NCBI GenBank assembly: GCA_020636505.1
Contig: JACJXR010000004.1
Location: 1-64,000 of the forward strand
Length of the DNA stretch: 64,000 nt
Origin: Chitinophagales bacterium
GTDB taxonomy: Bacteria > Bacteroidota > Bacteroidia > Chitinophagales > Chitinophagaceae
Direction of reading: 5' to 3'
Shown: positions 28,482 to 37,424 of the stretch, piece after piece
Layout: every line of letters begins with the position of its first letter
How positions within the stretch are numbered: the stretch's first letter is position 1
Made by a program: the position numbers and the translations under genes
Notes under the pieces: generated by a model
What the model was told of the DNA's origin: nothing
What the model saw: the letters and a program-made list of their open reading frames with translations, nothing else
The model's database searches: none

Positions 28482-29501
28482 TTGAGCAACACTCCGGGAC
28501 AAATAGGAATAATAGGCAATGGTAGCTGGGGAACAGCTATAGCCAAAATACTAACCGATAACGGTCAAAATATATACTGGTGGATTCGCAATGAAAAATC
28601 CGTCAAGCATTTTGAAGAGCGACACCACAACCCAAATTACCTTACATCTGTAAGATTTCTCCCTGAAACCATAAAGCCTACAACAGACTTAACAGAATTG
28701 CTCCAACAATGTGATACTGTCATCATCAGTGTACCGTCTGCATATGTACAAAGCGTATTTGAGAGCGTAGACATATCCTTATGGAAAGGCAAGAACATTG
28801 TGTCTGCGATTAAAGGCATTTTACCTGAGAGCAACTTATTGTTGAACGATTATCTAAAATCTGTTCATAATATCAGCATAGACAACTACATTGCCATTAC
28901 CGGGCCTTGTCATGCAGAAGAGGTAGCTGATGAGCGTATCTCTTATCTTACGTTTTCTGGACTGAATGACGAACTGACCAAAAATTTGGCAGAGCGATTC
29001 AACAACACTTATATATATACCACCACCAACCACGATATTTGGGGTGTACAGTTTGCCGCTGTGCTCAAAAACATATATGCCATCGGTGCGGGAATGGCTC
29101 ATGCGCTCGACTATGGAGATAATTTCCAAAGTGTATATACCACCAACTGCTATCGAGAAATGTACCGTTTCCTCAAAGCTCACTTTGAAAAGGTACATCC
29201 ATCCGACGAAAGACCAGACTTTCATACAAGTGCCTATTTGGGCGACCTTCTTGTAACCTGCTATTCACTACACAGTCGTAACCGTATGCTTGGTACTATG
29301 TTGGGAAAGGGTTACTCTGTAAAAAGTGCTACAATGGAAATGAACATGGTGGCAGAGGGTTACTATGCAGCAAGAGGCATGCAACATATATCAAAACAAT
29401 ATGCCATCGATATTCCGATAGCTACCGCCATATTCGAAGTACTTTGGGAAGGTAAAACCCCTGCTGAAGTATTCCTCGATCTTGAGCACAATTTATCTTA
29501 A
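28482..29501 (+). CDS. gpsA: Glycerol-3-phosphate dehydrogenase (NAD(P)+)
   Basis: Reduces dihydroxyacetone phosphate to sn-glycerol 3-phosphate, the backbone of phospholipids. The start is a TTG at 28482 (MSNTPGQIGIIGNGSWGTAIA). Nucleotide-binding GNGSWGTA, catalytic-region AIKGI, GPCHAEEVADE (Cys in place of the more usual Ser), VLKNIYAIGAGMAHAL and LGDLLVTCYSLHSRNRMLG support it. Length is 339 aa, normal. A bidirectional terminator follows. Confidence 0.96.
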   Translation: MSNTPGQIGIIGNGSWGTAIAKILTDNGQNIYWWIRNEKSVKHFEERHHNPNYLTSVRFLPETIKPTTDLTELLQQCDTVIISVPSAYVQSVFESVDISLWKGKNIVSAIKGILPESNLLLNDYLKSVHNISIDNYIAITGPCHAEEVADERISYLTFSGLNDELTKNLAERFNNTYIYTTTNHDIWGVQFAAVLKNIYAIGAGMAHALDYGDNFQSVYTTNCYREMYRFLKAHFEKVHPSDERPDFHTSAYLGDLLVTCYSLHSRNRMLGTMLGKGYSVKSATMEMNMVAEGYYAARGMQHISKQYAIDIPIATAIFEVLWEGKTPAEVFLDLEHNLS

Positions 29502-29517
29502 CATCTTTTCTTATAAC

Positions 29518-29550
29518 AAAAAAGGCAGGTGCTATGCACCTGCCTTTTTT
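29518..29550. terminator. Bidirectional terminator between gpsA and the S46 peptidase gene
   Basis: A perfect 15-bp stem (A6 then GGCAGGTGC, and its complement ending in T6) with a 3-nt loop. It has A and T runs on both sides and lies between convergent genes. Confidence 0.92.
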
Positions 29551-29566
29551 GTTAGTTATGTAGCGA

Positions 29567-31729
29567 TTATCTACGCATCTCAACTTCTTCGATCAAGTTG
29601 TGGGCTTTACCCATTTTCTCAATTATCCAGAATATGAAACGAGCATCAGTACAAATAGTTCTCTTGTATTTCTTATCAAATGCAATGTCACCACTCATTG
29701 CTTCCCAGTTACCGTCAAATGCGATACCTATCCACTCACCATTGCCGTTGATTATCGGGCTACCTGAGTTACCGCCTGTAATATCGTTGGTGGTGATAAA
29801 ACATGTTGTAAGTGTACCATTCTTATTGGCATACTTGCCATAATCTTTGTCCTTATACAAACCAATGATATCAGAAGGAAGGTCGAACTCATCATCACCC
29901 GGTTTATACTTCTCCATCAAACCATCGATGGTGGTATAGTAGTCGTAATGAACAGCATCCTGTGGGCTGTAACTCTTCACTTGACCATAAGTAATACGCA
30001 TAGTTGAGTTTGCATCAGGATAGAACATTTTCCCTTTGTTCATTTCCATCAATCCGCGTATGTACTTTTTCTTCAATTCTTCTTTTGCTTCGCTATACTT
30101 CTCATATTTAGGCTTATATACCTCTTCGTAATTCCAAGCAAAGCTCAATGAGTACAGCAACGCAGGATCGTTATCCATCGCATCTGTTGTAGGATTTTCT
30201 AAAAACTTATTCAGTTTATTGGTATCCAACAAAATTGTATTCTTAAAGACATACTCTGTATAATCAGCAAATGTTTTATCCATGTCATTGCTGCCGAAGT
30301 TGTTGAATATCACCTTTTGATACACATCAGGATGTTGACTCTTAGGTATATCTTGATAGAACATCTTAGCCATTGAAGCGAATATTTCTTTCTCCGTCGC
30401 CTCGTCATATAAACGCATCATCGACTTATATCCTCTCTTGATGGCTTTTATGTCTTTGTCTATCTTTTCTTGGTCGGGCTTCTTCTTACTTAGCTCTTGA
30501 TACAAATCGTAGAAATCAGTACCATAATCGGCCAACAAAGAGCCTCTGAATGCTTGACTGTAATAAATATAATGTCTTGCATACGGCCTGAATTCAGCAT
30601 ATATCTTTTCAAAATCGCTTATAACGTTCTTGTATTCAGGTGCATTTTTGTAAGCCCAAGCTGTAAATTCTGCTTCGGACTTTTGTTTTTGACCAACTAC
30701 TTTCAAGCGTTTCAATTGCTCTGTTTGACCAATAAAGTACTTCCAATAGTTTGAGATACCGGAATAATAAGAAGTAAGTTTAAGGTATACCGCCTTATCC
30801 ATCTTCATGTTCTTACGCATGATCTCCAAACGCTTTTCACGAGGCTTAACAATCGATGGGTTGGTCTCGTTGATGGACATATCCACTCCATAAGAAACCT
30901 CGTATCTGTTGGTACGGCCCGGATAACCGAATATCATTGTGTAGTCGTCCTCTTCAACACCTCTGATGGATATAGGCAAGAATTTTTTGGGCTTGTAAGG
31001 AACGTTATCTTCTGAATACGCTGCAGGCTCATTGTCTTTACCGGCATATACGCGAAACATAGAGAAATCTGCCGTGTGACGTGGCCACATCCAGTTGTCG
31101 GTATCTCCACCATATTTACCCAGTGAGCGTGGAGGCGTACCTACCAAGCGTACGTCAGTGTATTTTTTATACACCAACAAAATGTATTGGTTGCCTTCAA
31201 AAAAGCTCTTGACACTTGCAACGAAATTACCTTCAGCTTCTACTCTCTCCTTTATCTTCTCTACAGCCTCTTTATAGCGTTTCTCGAATTTCTCACCTTT
31301 TTTCTTGCCTACTGCATCCATTATCTCGCCGGTAACATCTTCCATACGCTCCAAGAAAAGCACTGATACTCCTTTGGCAGGAAGTTCCTCTTTATGACTA
31401 TACGCCCAGAAACCGTTATCAAGATAGTTTTTCTCTACACTGCTCAAGGATGCGATAGCACCATAACCACAGTGGTGATTGGTTATCAAAAGTCCTTGCT
31501 CGGATATCATTTCACCGGTACAACCTCCATTGAACTGAACAATGGCATCTTTAAGGCTGCTTTGGTTGATGTTATATAAATCGTCTTTCGACAACTTAAG
31601 TCCCAACCTTACCATTTCATCGTAGTTCTTACCGATGAGCATTGGTATCCACATACCTTCGTCGGCACGAGTAGGCAATAAATAAACTGCTGCAATCAGC
31701 AATAAGAGTAACCTTTTCATTATTGTCAT
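29567..31729 (-). CDS. S46 family dipeptidyl-peptidase, DPP7-like
   Basis: A periplasmic serine exopeptidase that removes dipeptides from oligopeptide N-termini. Signal peptide ends near YLLPTRA; the mature enzyme starts DEGMWIP, typical of S46. Triad candidates are the His in ITNHHCGYG (85/86), the Asp in GGDTDNWMWPRH and Ser655 in GGNSGSPI. Residue 673, which separates DPP7 from DPP11 in the characterised Porphyromonas enzymes, is Gly here (AFDGNWEAM), pointing to a preference for hydrophobic P1 residues. 720 aa is family length. An alternative ATG lies three codons in. Confidence 0.93.
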   Translation of the reverse strand: MTIMKRLLLLLIAAVYLLPTRADEGMWIPMLIGKNYDEMVRLGLKLSKDDLYNINQSSLKDAIVQFNGGCTGEMISEQGLLITNHHCGYGAIASLSSVEKNYLDNGFWAYSHKEELPAKGVSVLFLERMEDVTGEIMDAVGKKKGEKFEKRYKEAVEKIKERVEAEGNFVASVKSFFEGNQYILLVYKKYTDVRLVGTPPRSLGKYGGDTDNWMWPRHTADFSMFRVYAGKDNEPAAYSEDNVPYKPKKFLPISIRGVEEDDYTMIFGYPGRTNRYEVSYGVDMSINETNPSIVKPREKRLEIMRKNMKMDKAVYLKLTSYYSGISNYWKYFIGQTEQLKRLKVVGQKQKSEAEFTAWAYKNAPEYKNVISDFEKIYAEFRPYARHYIYYSQAFRGSLLADYGTDFYDLYQELSKKKPDQEKIDKDIKAIKRGYKSMMRLYDEATEKEIFASMAKMFYQDIPKSQHPDVYQKVIFNNFGSNDMDKTFADYTEYVFKNTILLDTNKLNKFLENPTTDAMDNDPALLYSLSFAWNYEEVYKPKYEKYSEAKEELKKKYIRGLMEMNKGKMFYPDANSTMRITYGQVKSYSPQDAVHYDYYTTIDGLMEKYKPGDDEFDLPSDIIGLYKDKDYGKYANKNGTLTTCFITTNDITGGNSGSPIINGNGEWIGIAFDGNWEAMSGDIAFDKKYKRTICTDARFIFWIIEKMGKAHNLIEEVEMRR

Positions 31730-31763
31730 CTTAGTATAATTGAAAAATTGAATATTCAGGCAG

Positions 31764-31771
31764 CAAAATTA
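31764..31771 (-). promoter_or_regulatory. -7 element of the S46 peptidase gene
   Basis: Minus strand TAATTTTG matches TAnnTTTG, 35 bp before the ATG. A clear -33 TTG is not seen at the standard distance. Confidence 0.5.
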
Positions 31772-31813
31772 GCAATATTGAGCAAAGCTCATAAGGGGAA
31801 TTATTGCGGGATA

Positions 31814-32380
31814 TTATTCAGGCACTTCCTCTTTGTTTACCTTCACCACTCCTTTTGGGTTCTTTATCCTATACCAGGAGAAATCTTCGTTGGCTTCTAG
31901 TCCGTCCCCGTACATTACCTGATCGGGTGTATTTATACGTACAAACTTCTCGGTATAAATCTGGCGAATTTTCTGATTCCATATAAGCTCTTCGGTACGT
32001 AAGGTATCACCATTCTTATTGACAACCACCACACTGTCACGTATCAACACATTGCCCTTTTCCTCATAGTACCTGCCATACTTGGCATCAAGCGTACTTT
32101 CTACCTTAAGACTGTCATTATAAAACTCTATGCGCAACGACTTACGCATCTCAGTATATGGTGGTTTTGCAACCTCATTACGTATAAATTCAGTTGCAAA
32201 CATCCTTATTTTGACGGTACCCTTTTCACTGTAGATAATGGTCACATCCTCAGCCTTATCCTCCTGAACGGACTTATTGAGCAAAGCATCTATTTCTTTG
32301 GGGTCGGTTTTGCAAGAAACAGCTCCTAAATATGTAAGTAGAACAAATAATAAAAACGCTATTGGGTGATGCTTAGTCAT
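31814..32380 (-). CDS. lptC: LPS export periplasmic lipoprotein LptC
   Basis: LptC passes lipopolysaccharide from the LptBFG extractor to LptA. The Bacteroidota version seen here is a lipoprotein (lipobox GAVSCK) with the LptC beta-jellyroll pattern: IYSEKGTVKIRMFA, the segment around FYNDSLKVESTLDAKYGRY, GNVLIRDSVVVVNKNGDTL and ELIWNQKIRQIYTEKFVRI. 188 aa. It is the last gene of the run O-antigen ligase, LON protein, coaX, outer-membrane protein, lptC, and overlaps the previous gene by 8 bp. Confidence 0.9.
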   Translation of the reverse strand: MTKHHPIAFLLFVLLTYLGAVSCKTDPKEIDALLNKSVQEDKAEDVTIIYSEKGTVKIRMFATEFIRNEVAKPPYTEMRKSLRIEFYNDSLKVESTLDAKYGRYYEEKGNVLIRDSVVVVNKNGDTLRTEELIWNQKIRQIYTEKFVRINTPDQVMYGDGLEANEDFSWYRIKNPKGVVKVNKEEVPE

Positions 32381-33659
32381 ACCTGCGTTTGATAAACCAC
32401 TTATCGTTCAAAGTAATGCCTGCTGAGAACTTGACAAAATTCTCCATGAACAGACCATTCGTTTCAGTACCTCTTTTACCTACTTCGATGGCCATATTCA
32501 CTCTATTGGCACCTCTATTGAAAGGAAGACTCGTTCCAAGTGTAACGGCATAGAAATTAACAGGAGTATTCCTAACATCTATATAGTCTTTACCGTAGTA
32601 GAAGCCTGCACGGTAAGTAACACGGTTAAAATATTTGTGTACACTGGTGGCATCAGGAGTAAACTGTCCACCGATACCGAGTTTGTAGGACATGTTTGCA
32701 ACGGAGTCTGTTCTTCCCTCACTGCTGTAATTACTCCAGTCGGCAGCTGAGAAGTCGATACCTACAAGCCATTTGTTACTGTCTGCAAGCTGAACGCCGG
32801 CGCTATACATCATAGGAAGTGTAAGATTGGCCTTTTGCCCCAAATTACTATATGAAGTATCTCCACCCGAAACATTATAGCTCACCCAATAATTATCGGT
32901 ATTTGACTTAAGCGTTTGACTCAAGGTAAGCGTTGCACCTGAGCGTATCCACAAATTGTTATTCAACTTTGTAGCATACTGAAGACCTCCTTGCCAATAA
33001 ATGCCGCCTGTCTTTATAATGCGTGCAAATTGCGCGTCACTTACATTTATAGTATTATCTATTCCTTCAAGCCTTGTTGCATATACTGTGGTACCAAACA
33101 GGTACCCGAAATTAGCTCCCACGCTCAACCCTTTATATCGATATGCCGCACCAAAGAAGGCATAGTTCAATGAACCATCTCCAAAATAGGTACGAATACT
33201 ATTTCCATAACCGGCGATGGCAGATGTATCCTGCAAGTTGAAGTATATATGCGTCATCGGCCTGAACCCAAAAGCTATGGCTGCAGAACGAGCTACCGGT
33301 ATGCCGATATTCATACTGTTTATCGTAGCCATCCCTGTCTTGTACTTATCACTGCCAGAAACAATGGTACGAGAACTTCCTTCAAGCGCTCCCTCATATG
33401 TTGTAAGCAACAAAGAACCGTATGATGCCGGGTTTTGTGTATTTACAGCAAATGGGCTGCTGTAAGCGGCAGAAATGCTACCCATACCTCTTAGTAAAGG
33501 ATTGGTACCACTTCTGAACTCACCTATGCCAAACCTTGAATAAGGAGCATTCTCCCTATTCGATTTGGTGTCAATGGCAGTGGTTGTTTGTGCGGTTACT
33601 TGAAATGTTGCAAGTATGCAGAGTAGTAAAAGGTATTGCTTAAGAAGCTTGTGGCACAT
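32373..33659 (-). CDS. Outer-membrane beta-barrel protein (FadL/OMPP1-like)
   Basis: Signal peptide (ending VTAQ) and then many alternating amphipathic strands with Gly and aromatic girdles, starting YSRFGIGEFRSGTNPLLRGM and ending KFSAGITLNDKWFIKRRYD. NPASYGSL resembles the N-terminal region of FadL-like Bacteroidota proteins. 428 aa, likely 14 or more strands. It lies between coaX (20-bp overlap) and lptC (8-bp overlap), as in other Bacteroidota. Role unknown; a link to envelope assembly is inferred from the neighbours. Confidence 0.8.
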   Translation of the reverse strand: MCHKLLKQYLLLLCILATFQVTAQTTTAIDTKSNRENAPYSRFGIGEFRSGTNPLLRGMGSISAAYSSPFAVNTQNPASYGSLLLTTYEGALEGSSRTIVSGSDKYKTGMATINSMNIGIPVARSAAIAFGFRPMTHIYFNLQDTSAIAGYGNSIRTYFGDGSLNYAFFGAAYRYKGLSVGANFGYLFGTTVYATRLEGIDNTINVSDAQFARIIKTGGIYWQGGLQYATKLNNNLWIRSGATLTLSQTLKSNTDNYWVSYNVSGGDTSYSNLGQKANLTLPMMYSAGVQLADSNKWLVGIDFSAADWSNYSSEGRTDSVANMSYKLGIGGQFTPDATSVHKYFNRVTYRAGFYYGKDYIDVRNTPVNFYAVTLGTSLPFNRGANRVNMAIEVGKRGTETNGLFMENFVKFSAGITLNDKWFIKRRYD

Positions 33660-34380
33660 TATGCTTTAGAATTATATTCAACCCCTTAAGAATGATATCG
33701 GGGTCTGCAAATATCTCACTTTTAAGCTTGCCTGCAAAGTAAGCAGTATCACCACCAGTTAATATGGCGTTAAAATGAGGATATTGCACCTTGAAAGCTT
33801 CAACCATACCGTCTATTTCAGACACTATGCCGAACACCGCACCGCTGCGCATACAAGTGTCGGTATCGTAACCCAAAAGCAATGTTTCGCCTTGTAGGCC
33901 GACAGACGGTAACTTGTCAGTAAACTCATGCATCGATCTCAAACGCATGTGCACACCGGGTGATATTGCACCACCGCGGAATGTCCTAGTGCTTTGTACA
34001 AAATTGTATGTAATGCATGTACCAAGACATACTACAAGATTATTTTTATCAGGATAATGAGCATTGGCTCCTACAGCCATTGCCAACCTATCTGCACCTA
34101 CACTATCCGAAGAGTATGCGTTCATGATAGGAGTAGGAGTCCTATCGTCCATCTTCACAACACGCTGAACGGTTGTAGCCAGATAATCTTCAAAATCCAG
34201 AGATCGGCTTGAAACCGATGATATTATGGCATATTGAGGTTTATGCTTGTTTATAGCTTGTTCCAAACCTGAAAATGCATCGTCAACAGGATAAGAAACT
34301 GCTTCGCTAAGCGTCCCGTTTTCAAAGAATCCCGCTTTTACAAGCGTATTCCCCCAATCTATGCAGATATTGATACCCAT
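33640..34380 (-). CDS. coaX: Type III pantothenate kinase
   Basis: Phosphorylates pantothenate, the first step to coenzyme A. The 246-aa product has IDWGNTLVKAGFF (phosphate-1 site), the ADRLAMAVGA motif, VVCLGTCITYNFV (the usual GTA(I/L)T has Cys here, a common variant) and GGAISPGVHMRLRSMHEFT. ASKHA-fold type III kinases are monovalent-cation dependent and feedback-resistant. It overlaps the outer-membrane protein gene by 20 bp. Confidence 0.94.
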   Translation of the reverse strand: MGINICIDWGNTLVKAGFFENGTLSEAVSYPVDDAFSGLEQAINKHKPQYAIISSVSSRSLDFEDYLATTVQRVVKMDDRTPTPIMNAYSSDSVGADRLAMAVGANAHYPDKNNLVVCLGTCITYNFVQSTRTFRGGAISPGVHMRLRSMHEFTDKLPSVGLQGETLLLGYDTDTCMRSGAVFGIVSEIDGMVEAFKVQYPHFNAILTGGDTAYFAGKLKSEIFADPDIILKGLNIILKHNVPQAS

Positions 34381-34458
34381 TTTTGTTGTTTTTTTCTAAG
34401 GCTGACCAAAATAGTAAAATGATGGGGATTTCGAAAGACATCGCCCAATTTTTAATGC

Positions 34459-35103
34459 TTAAATGTCCAAGTCGTCTATCGATAGGTTTCTGAAGTGTCC
34501 ATTCATTTTGATGCGTTCTTTCACCACCTCAAACTCCTTGACAACAGGCACTATTTCATTCAAATGACGTCTGATATATTCCAGTCGTTGAGTTTCGGTG
34601 AATAAATGCAGCATTTCGTACTCTTGATCTTTCTTCATTCCGAGGAAGTGAGCTATACTGTATGAAATGACTGCATTTTCTGCAATTGGATACTTTTCCT
34701 CCACATTCAACAACTTATATAGTCTCTTCACCTCTGTAAGTATCAATGCCGCAAGTTTTGTATCTTCTTGAACCAGTATGTTATCAGGATAGTTGACAAT
34801 TGCTCCTGAATAGAGCTTATCAGGTAGGGATTTTACCAATTCCAATACCCTAAAAACCTGAACACCTTTGGTTTTGATGTCCATCTCACCGTTGTCATAC
34901 TCTTTAACCAGATCCGTTATCTCCATTAGGGTACCATACTCTTGTATTTTCTTATCCAACACCACAGGGATACCAAAAGGCTTCCGCAGCTCGATACACT
35001 CTTTTATCAATTGTTTGTATCGAGGTTCAAATATGTGTAAATGCAACGGCTCAGCAGGATATACCACTATATCCAAAGGAAAGATCGGCACAAAGTTCGT
35101 CAT
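34459..35103 (-). CDS. LON peptidase substrate-binding domain protein
   Basis: Contains only the N-terminal LON domain: FVPIFPLDIVVYPAEPLHLHIFEPRYKQL, then KGVQVFRVLE and YSGAIVNYPDN; no ATPase or protease domain follows in the 214 aa. Such stand-alone proteins are common, and their targets are unknown. It sits between the O-antigen ligase (18-bp gap) and coaX (78-bp gap) in the same direction. Confidence 0.9.
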   Translation of the reverse strand: MTNFVPIFPLDIVVYPAEPLHLHIFEPRYKQLIKECIELRKPFGIPVVLDKKIQEYGTLMEITDLVKEYDNGEMDIKTKGVQVFRVLELVKSLPDKLYSGAIVNYPDNILVQEDTKLAALILTEVKRLYKLLNVEEKYPIAENAVISYSIAHFLGMKKDQEYEMLHLFTETQRLEYIRRHLNEIVPVVKEFEVVKERIKMNGHFRNLSIDDLDI

Positions 35104-35121
35104 GCTACAATTTATCGATTT

Positions 35122-36363
35122 CTATTGTTCAACAGTTTTTTGTGGTTTTAGGTTGTGAGCAAACCACAAAATGTAGAACAAATATACATACACTCCGAAC
35201 TGAAGTTCCAAAAACGGTTCAACCATCAACGGGATGAACATGATAACCCACACTGCAAACAAAAAGAACCCATCTCTACTCTTTTTGACCCATGTTAATG
35301 GAAAAAACACCCATATTACAAATAATACAAGCGTAGGAATACCACACCCCAAAGCAACTACCATGAATTGATTGTGCGGCACAAGCTTCTGACTATCAGG
35401 AACTTTTGGATAATATTCATCATATCCTTTGCACATTTCATCGTACAAATCACCAACGCCGGTACCATACAACAAATGCTCCGGGAGTATACGCCTTGTC
35501 ACATCATACGATACAAGTCTACCGATGTCACTGTAATTGCTATCGTAATGGCCTTGTTCCAACACCTCCCAAGAATATCTAAAATAGTCAACTTTGTTTT
35601 CAAAAGTGGGTATGTACTTGTAAGCACCGACAGCAGCCAATATCAAAAATAAAATAAGGCCGATGCCTACAATTACTCTTTTTTGAAGAATGGTATAAAA
35701 ACCCCAACAAATAACAAAGGTATATAACGCTAAAACCCCTGTTTTGACAGCTATAATATGAATATAAAACACCAACAAAACGATCGTAGCTGCGATAAAC
35801 CATTTAGCGACTCTAATTACCAATTTTGGCCAAACGGCTAGGCACCATATGACAAACAAAGAAATGGATAGGCTATATCGTATATAGTCGTGCTGCGCCA
35901 ACGTCGGCAAGACTTTGGACAGTCGATACCCCTCTATGTAATATGCCGGGTCGGCTATTAGAAAAGATATGCTGTAAAAAACTCCAGATAGGAATAATAC
36001 TGCTGCACCTATTGTAAAAACAGTCTTCTGTTTGTTTGAAAACCCAGGCATCAACGAAAAAGCCAAAGGGAGCAATAATATCGGCAACTTCACTCCCACT
36101 CTGCCTCCCCATCCACTCATATAATCACTCCACAAACCTGATAGAAAATATACCCCTACCCACAAAAGCCCCCAAAGCCACCATTTGCTTTTGAACCATT
36201 GGCGAGGATGCACACCAAATACCCCTATCACACCAAATGCAATAATACCGGTAGACAGCATTGCCCTTGAGAAAAGAAAACCCGCCAACATTAACAATGC
36301 AAAAAATATTGCCGCATTGGTTTTTAGCGCCTCTTTGTTATTTAGAGATATATTTGTACCCAC
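35122..36363 (-). CDS. O-antigen ligase family protein
   Basis: A polytopic inner-membrane protein of about ten to twelve helices with the Wzy/WaaL-type periplasmic loop and motif VPHNQFMVVALGCGIPT (about 340). The loop holds TGVGDLYDEMCKGYDEYYP. These proteins attach O-antigen to lipid A core or polymerise repeats. It is the first of a probable five-gene envelope operon ending in lptC. The exact substrate and a WaaL versus Wzy role cannot be separated by sequence. The gene is divergent from meaB. Confidence 0.88.
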   Translation of the reverse strand: MGTNISLNNKEALKTNAAIFFALLMLAGFLFSRAMLSTGIIAFGVIGVFGVHPRQWFKSKWWLWGLLWVGVYFLSGLWSDYMSGWGGRVGVKLPILLLPLAFSLMPGFSNKQKTVFTIGAAVLFLSGVFYSISFLIADPAYYIEGYRLSKVLPTLAQHDYIRYSLSISLFVIWCLAVWPKLVIRVAKWFIAATIVLLVFYIHIIAVKTGVLALYTFVICWGFYTILQKRVIVGIGLILFLILAAVGAYKYIPTFENKVDYFRYSWEVLEQGHYDSNYSDIGRLVSYDVTRRILPEHLLYGTGVGDLYDEMCKGYDEYYPKVPDSQKLVPHNQFMVVALGCGIPTLVLFVIWVFFPLTWVKKSRDGFFLFAVWVIMFIPLMVEPFLELQFGVYVYLFYILWFAHNLKPQKTVEQ

Positions 36364-36409
36364 CTATAAGCGATATGATATTACCTAAAACGATTGTAAA
36401 TTCATTTTA

Positions 36410-37321
36410 GTGCCAGACAAGATAACACAACTTCTTGAAGACATACAAGCAGGCAGCTACAAAGCGTTGGCCAGAGGCATAACTATTGTGGAAAATGAGA
36501 TAGCCGGTTACGAAGAGCTGCTTCAAAGCCTACCCAATAACACAACCAATAACGTAGTTGGCATCACAGGCCCTCCCGGAGCAGGGAAAAGCACTCTTGT
36601 AAGTGCATTGTTGCAATTCTGGACAAGCCAAAACAAAAAAGTGGCTGTTATAGCCGTCGACCCATCGTCTCCGTTCAACTATGGCGCTCTTCTTGGCGAC
36701 CGTATCAGGATGAATGAGTTTTATAACAATGAAAACGTATACATACGTTCTTTGGCAAGCCGTGGAGCTCTTGGAGGACTGAGCAAGAAGATCATCGAGA
36801 TTACAGATGTTGTAAGGCAAGGTATGTTTGACATTATACTTGTTGAGACTGTGGGTGTCGGACAAAGTGAGGTTGAAATAGCGGGGTTGGCCGACTGCAC
36901 CATAGTAACACTGGTACCTGAAGCAGGCGATGAGATACAAACGCTAAAGGCCGGCATTATGGAAATAGCCGACATTTTCATCATCAATAAAGCTGACAGG
37001 GATGCTGCAGATGCCTTATATGCCAACTTGCGGATTATGGCTCATGAAAGAGCCAACGGAGACAAAGACACGCCTGTTCTCAAAACCATTGCAACAAAGA
37101 AAGATGGTATTGAAGAAGCTGCAACTGCAATAGAAAGTCATCTTAATAATAGCGAAAGAGCTACAACGAAAAGGGTACAACTTTTGACGGAAAAATGTTG
37201 GCACCTTATACAGTCGGCAAGAATGAAAGACATTGACAAACAAGGCCTCAAGCAGGAAATCTCCAATACACTTGACCAACAGGGATTCAACATTTACTTA
37301 CTCGCAAAAAAGTTCAGTTAA
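36410..37321 (+). CDS. meaB: Methylmalonyl-CoA mutase-associated GTPase MeaB
   Basis: A G3E-type GTPase chaperone that protects and loads B12 on methylmalonyl-CoA mutase. Start is a GTG at 36410. P-loop GPPGAGKST (about 52-60), AVDPSSPFNYGALLGDRIRM, RSLASRGALGGLS, VETVGVGQSEVEIA and NKADRDAAD are diagnostic; the 303-aa length fits. The mutase subunits are not in the window. Confidence 0.95.
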   Translation: MPDKITQLLEDIQAGSYKALARGITIVENEIAGYEELLQSLPNNTTNNVVGITGPPGAGKSTLVSALLQFWTSQNKKVAVIAVDPSSPFNYGALLGDRIRMNEFYNNENVYIRSLASRGALGGLSKKIIEITDVVRQGMFDIILVETVGVGQSEVEIAGLADCTIVTLVPEAGDEIQTLKAGIMEIADIFIINKADRDAADALYANLRIMAHERANGDKDTPVLKTIATKKDGIEEAATAIESHLNNSERATTKRVQLLTEKCWHLIQSARMKDIDKQGLKQEISNTLDQQGFNIYLLAKKFS

Positions 37322-37424
37322 TAATCAACACCGGTTGATATTTATTTCCAATCGCAGTTACAGCATTTGCTATATTTACAAGGCTCACAACATTTAGGTA
37401 AGGATAAGACAGAGCAAAGCGAAC

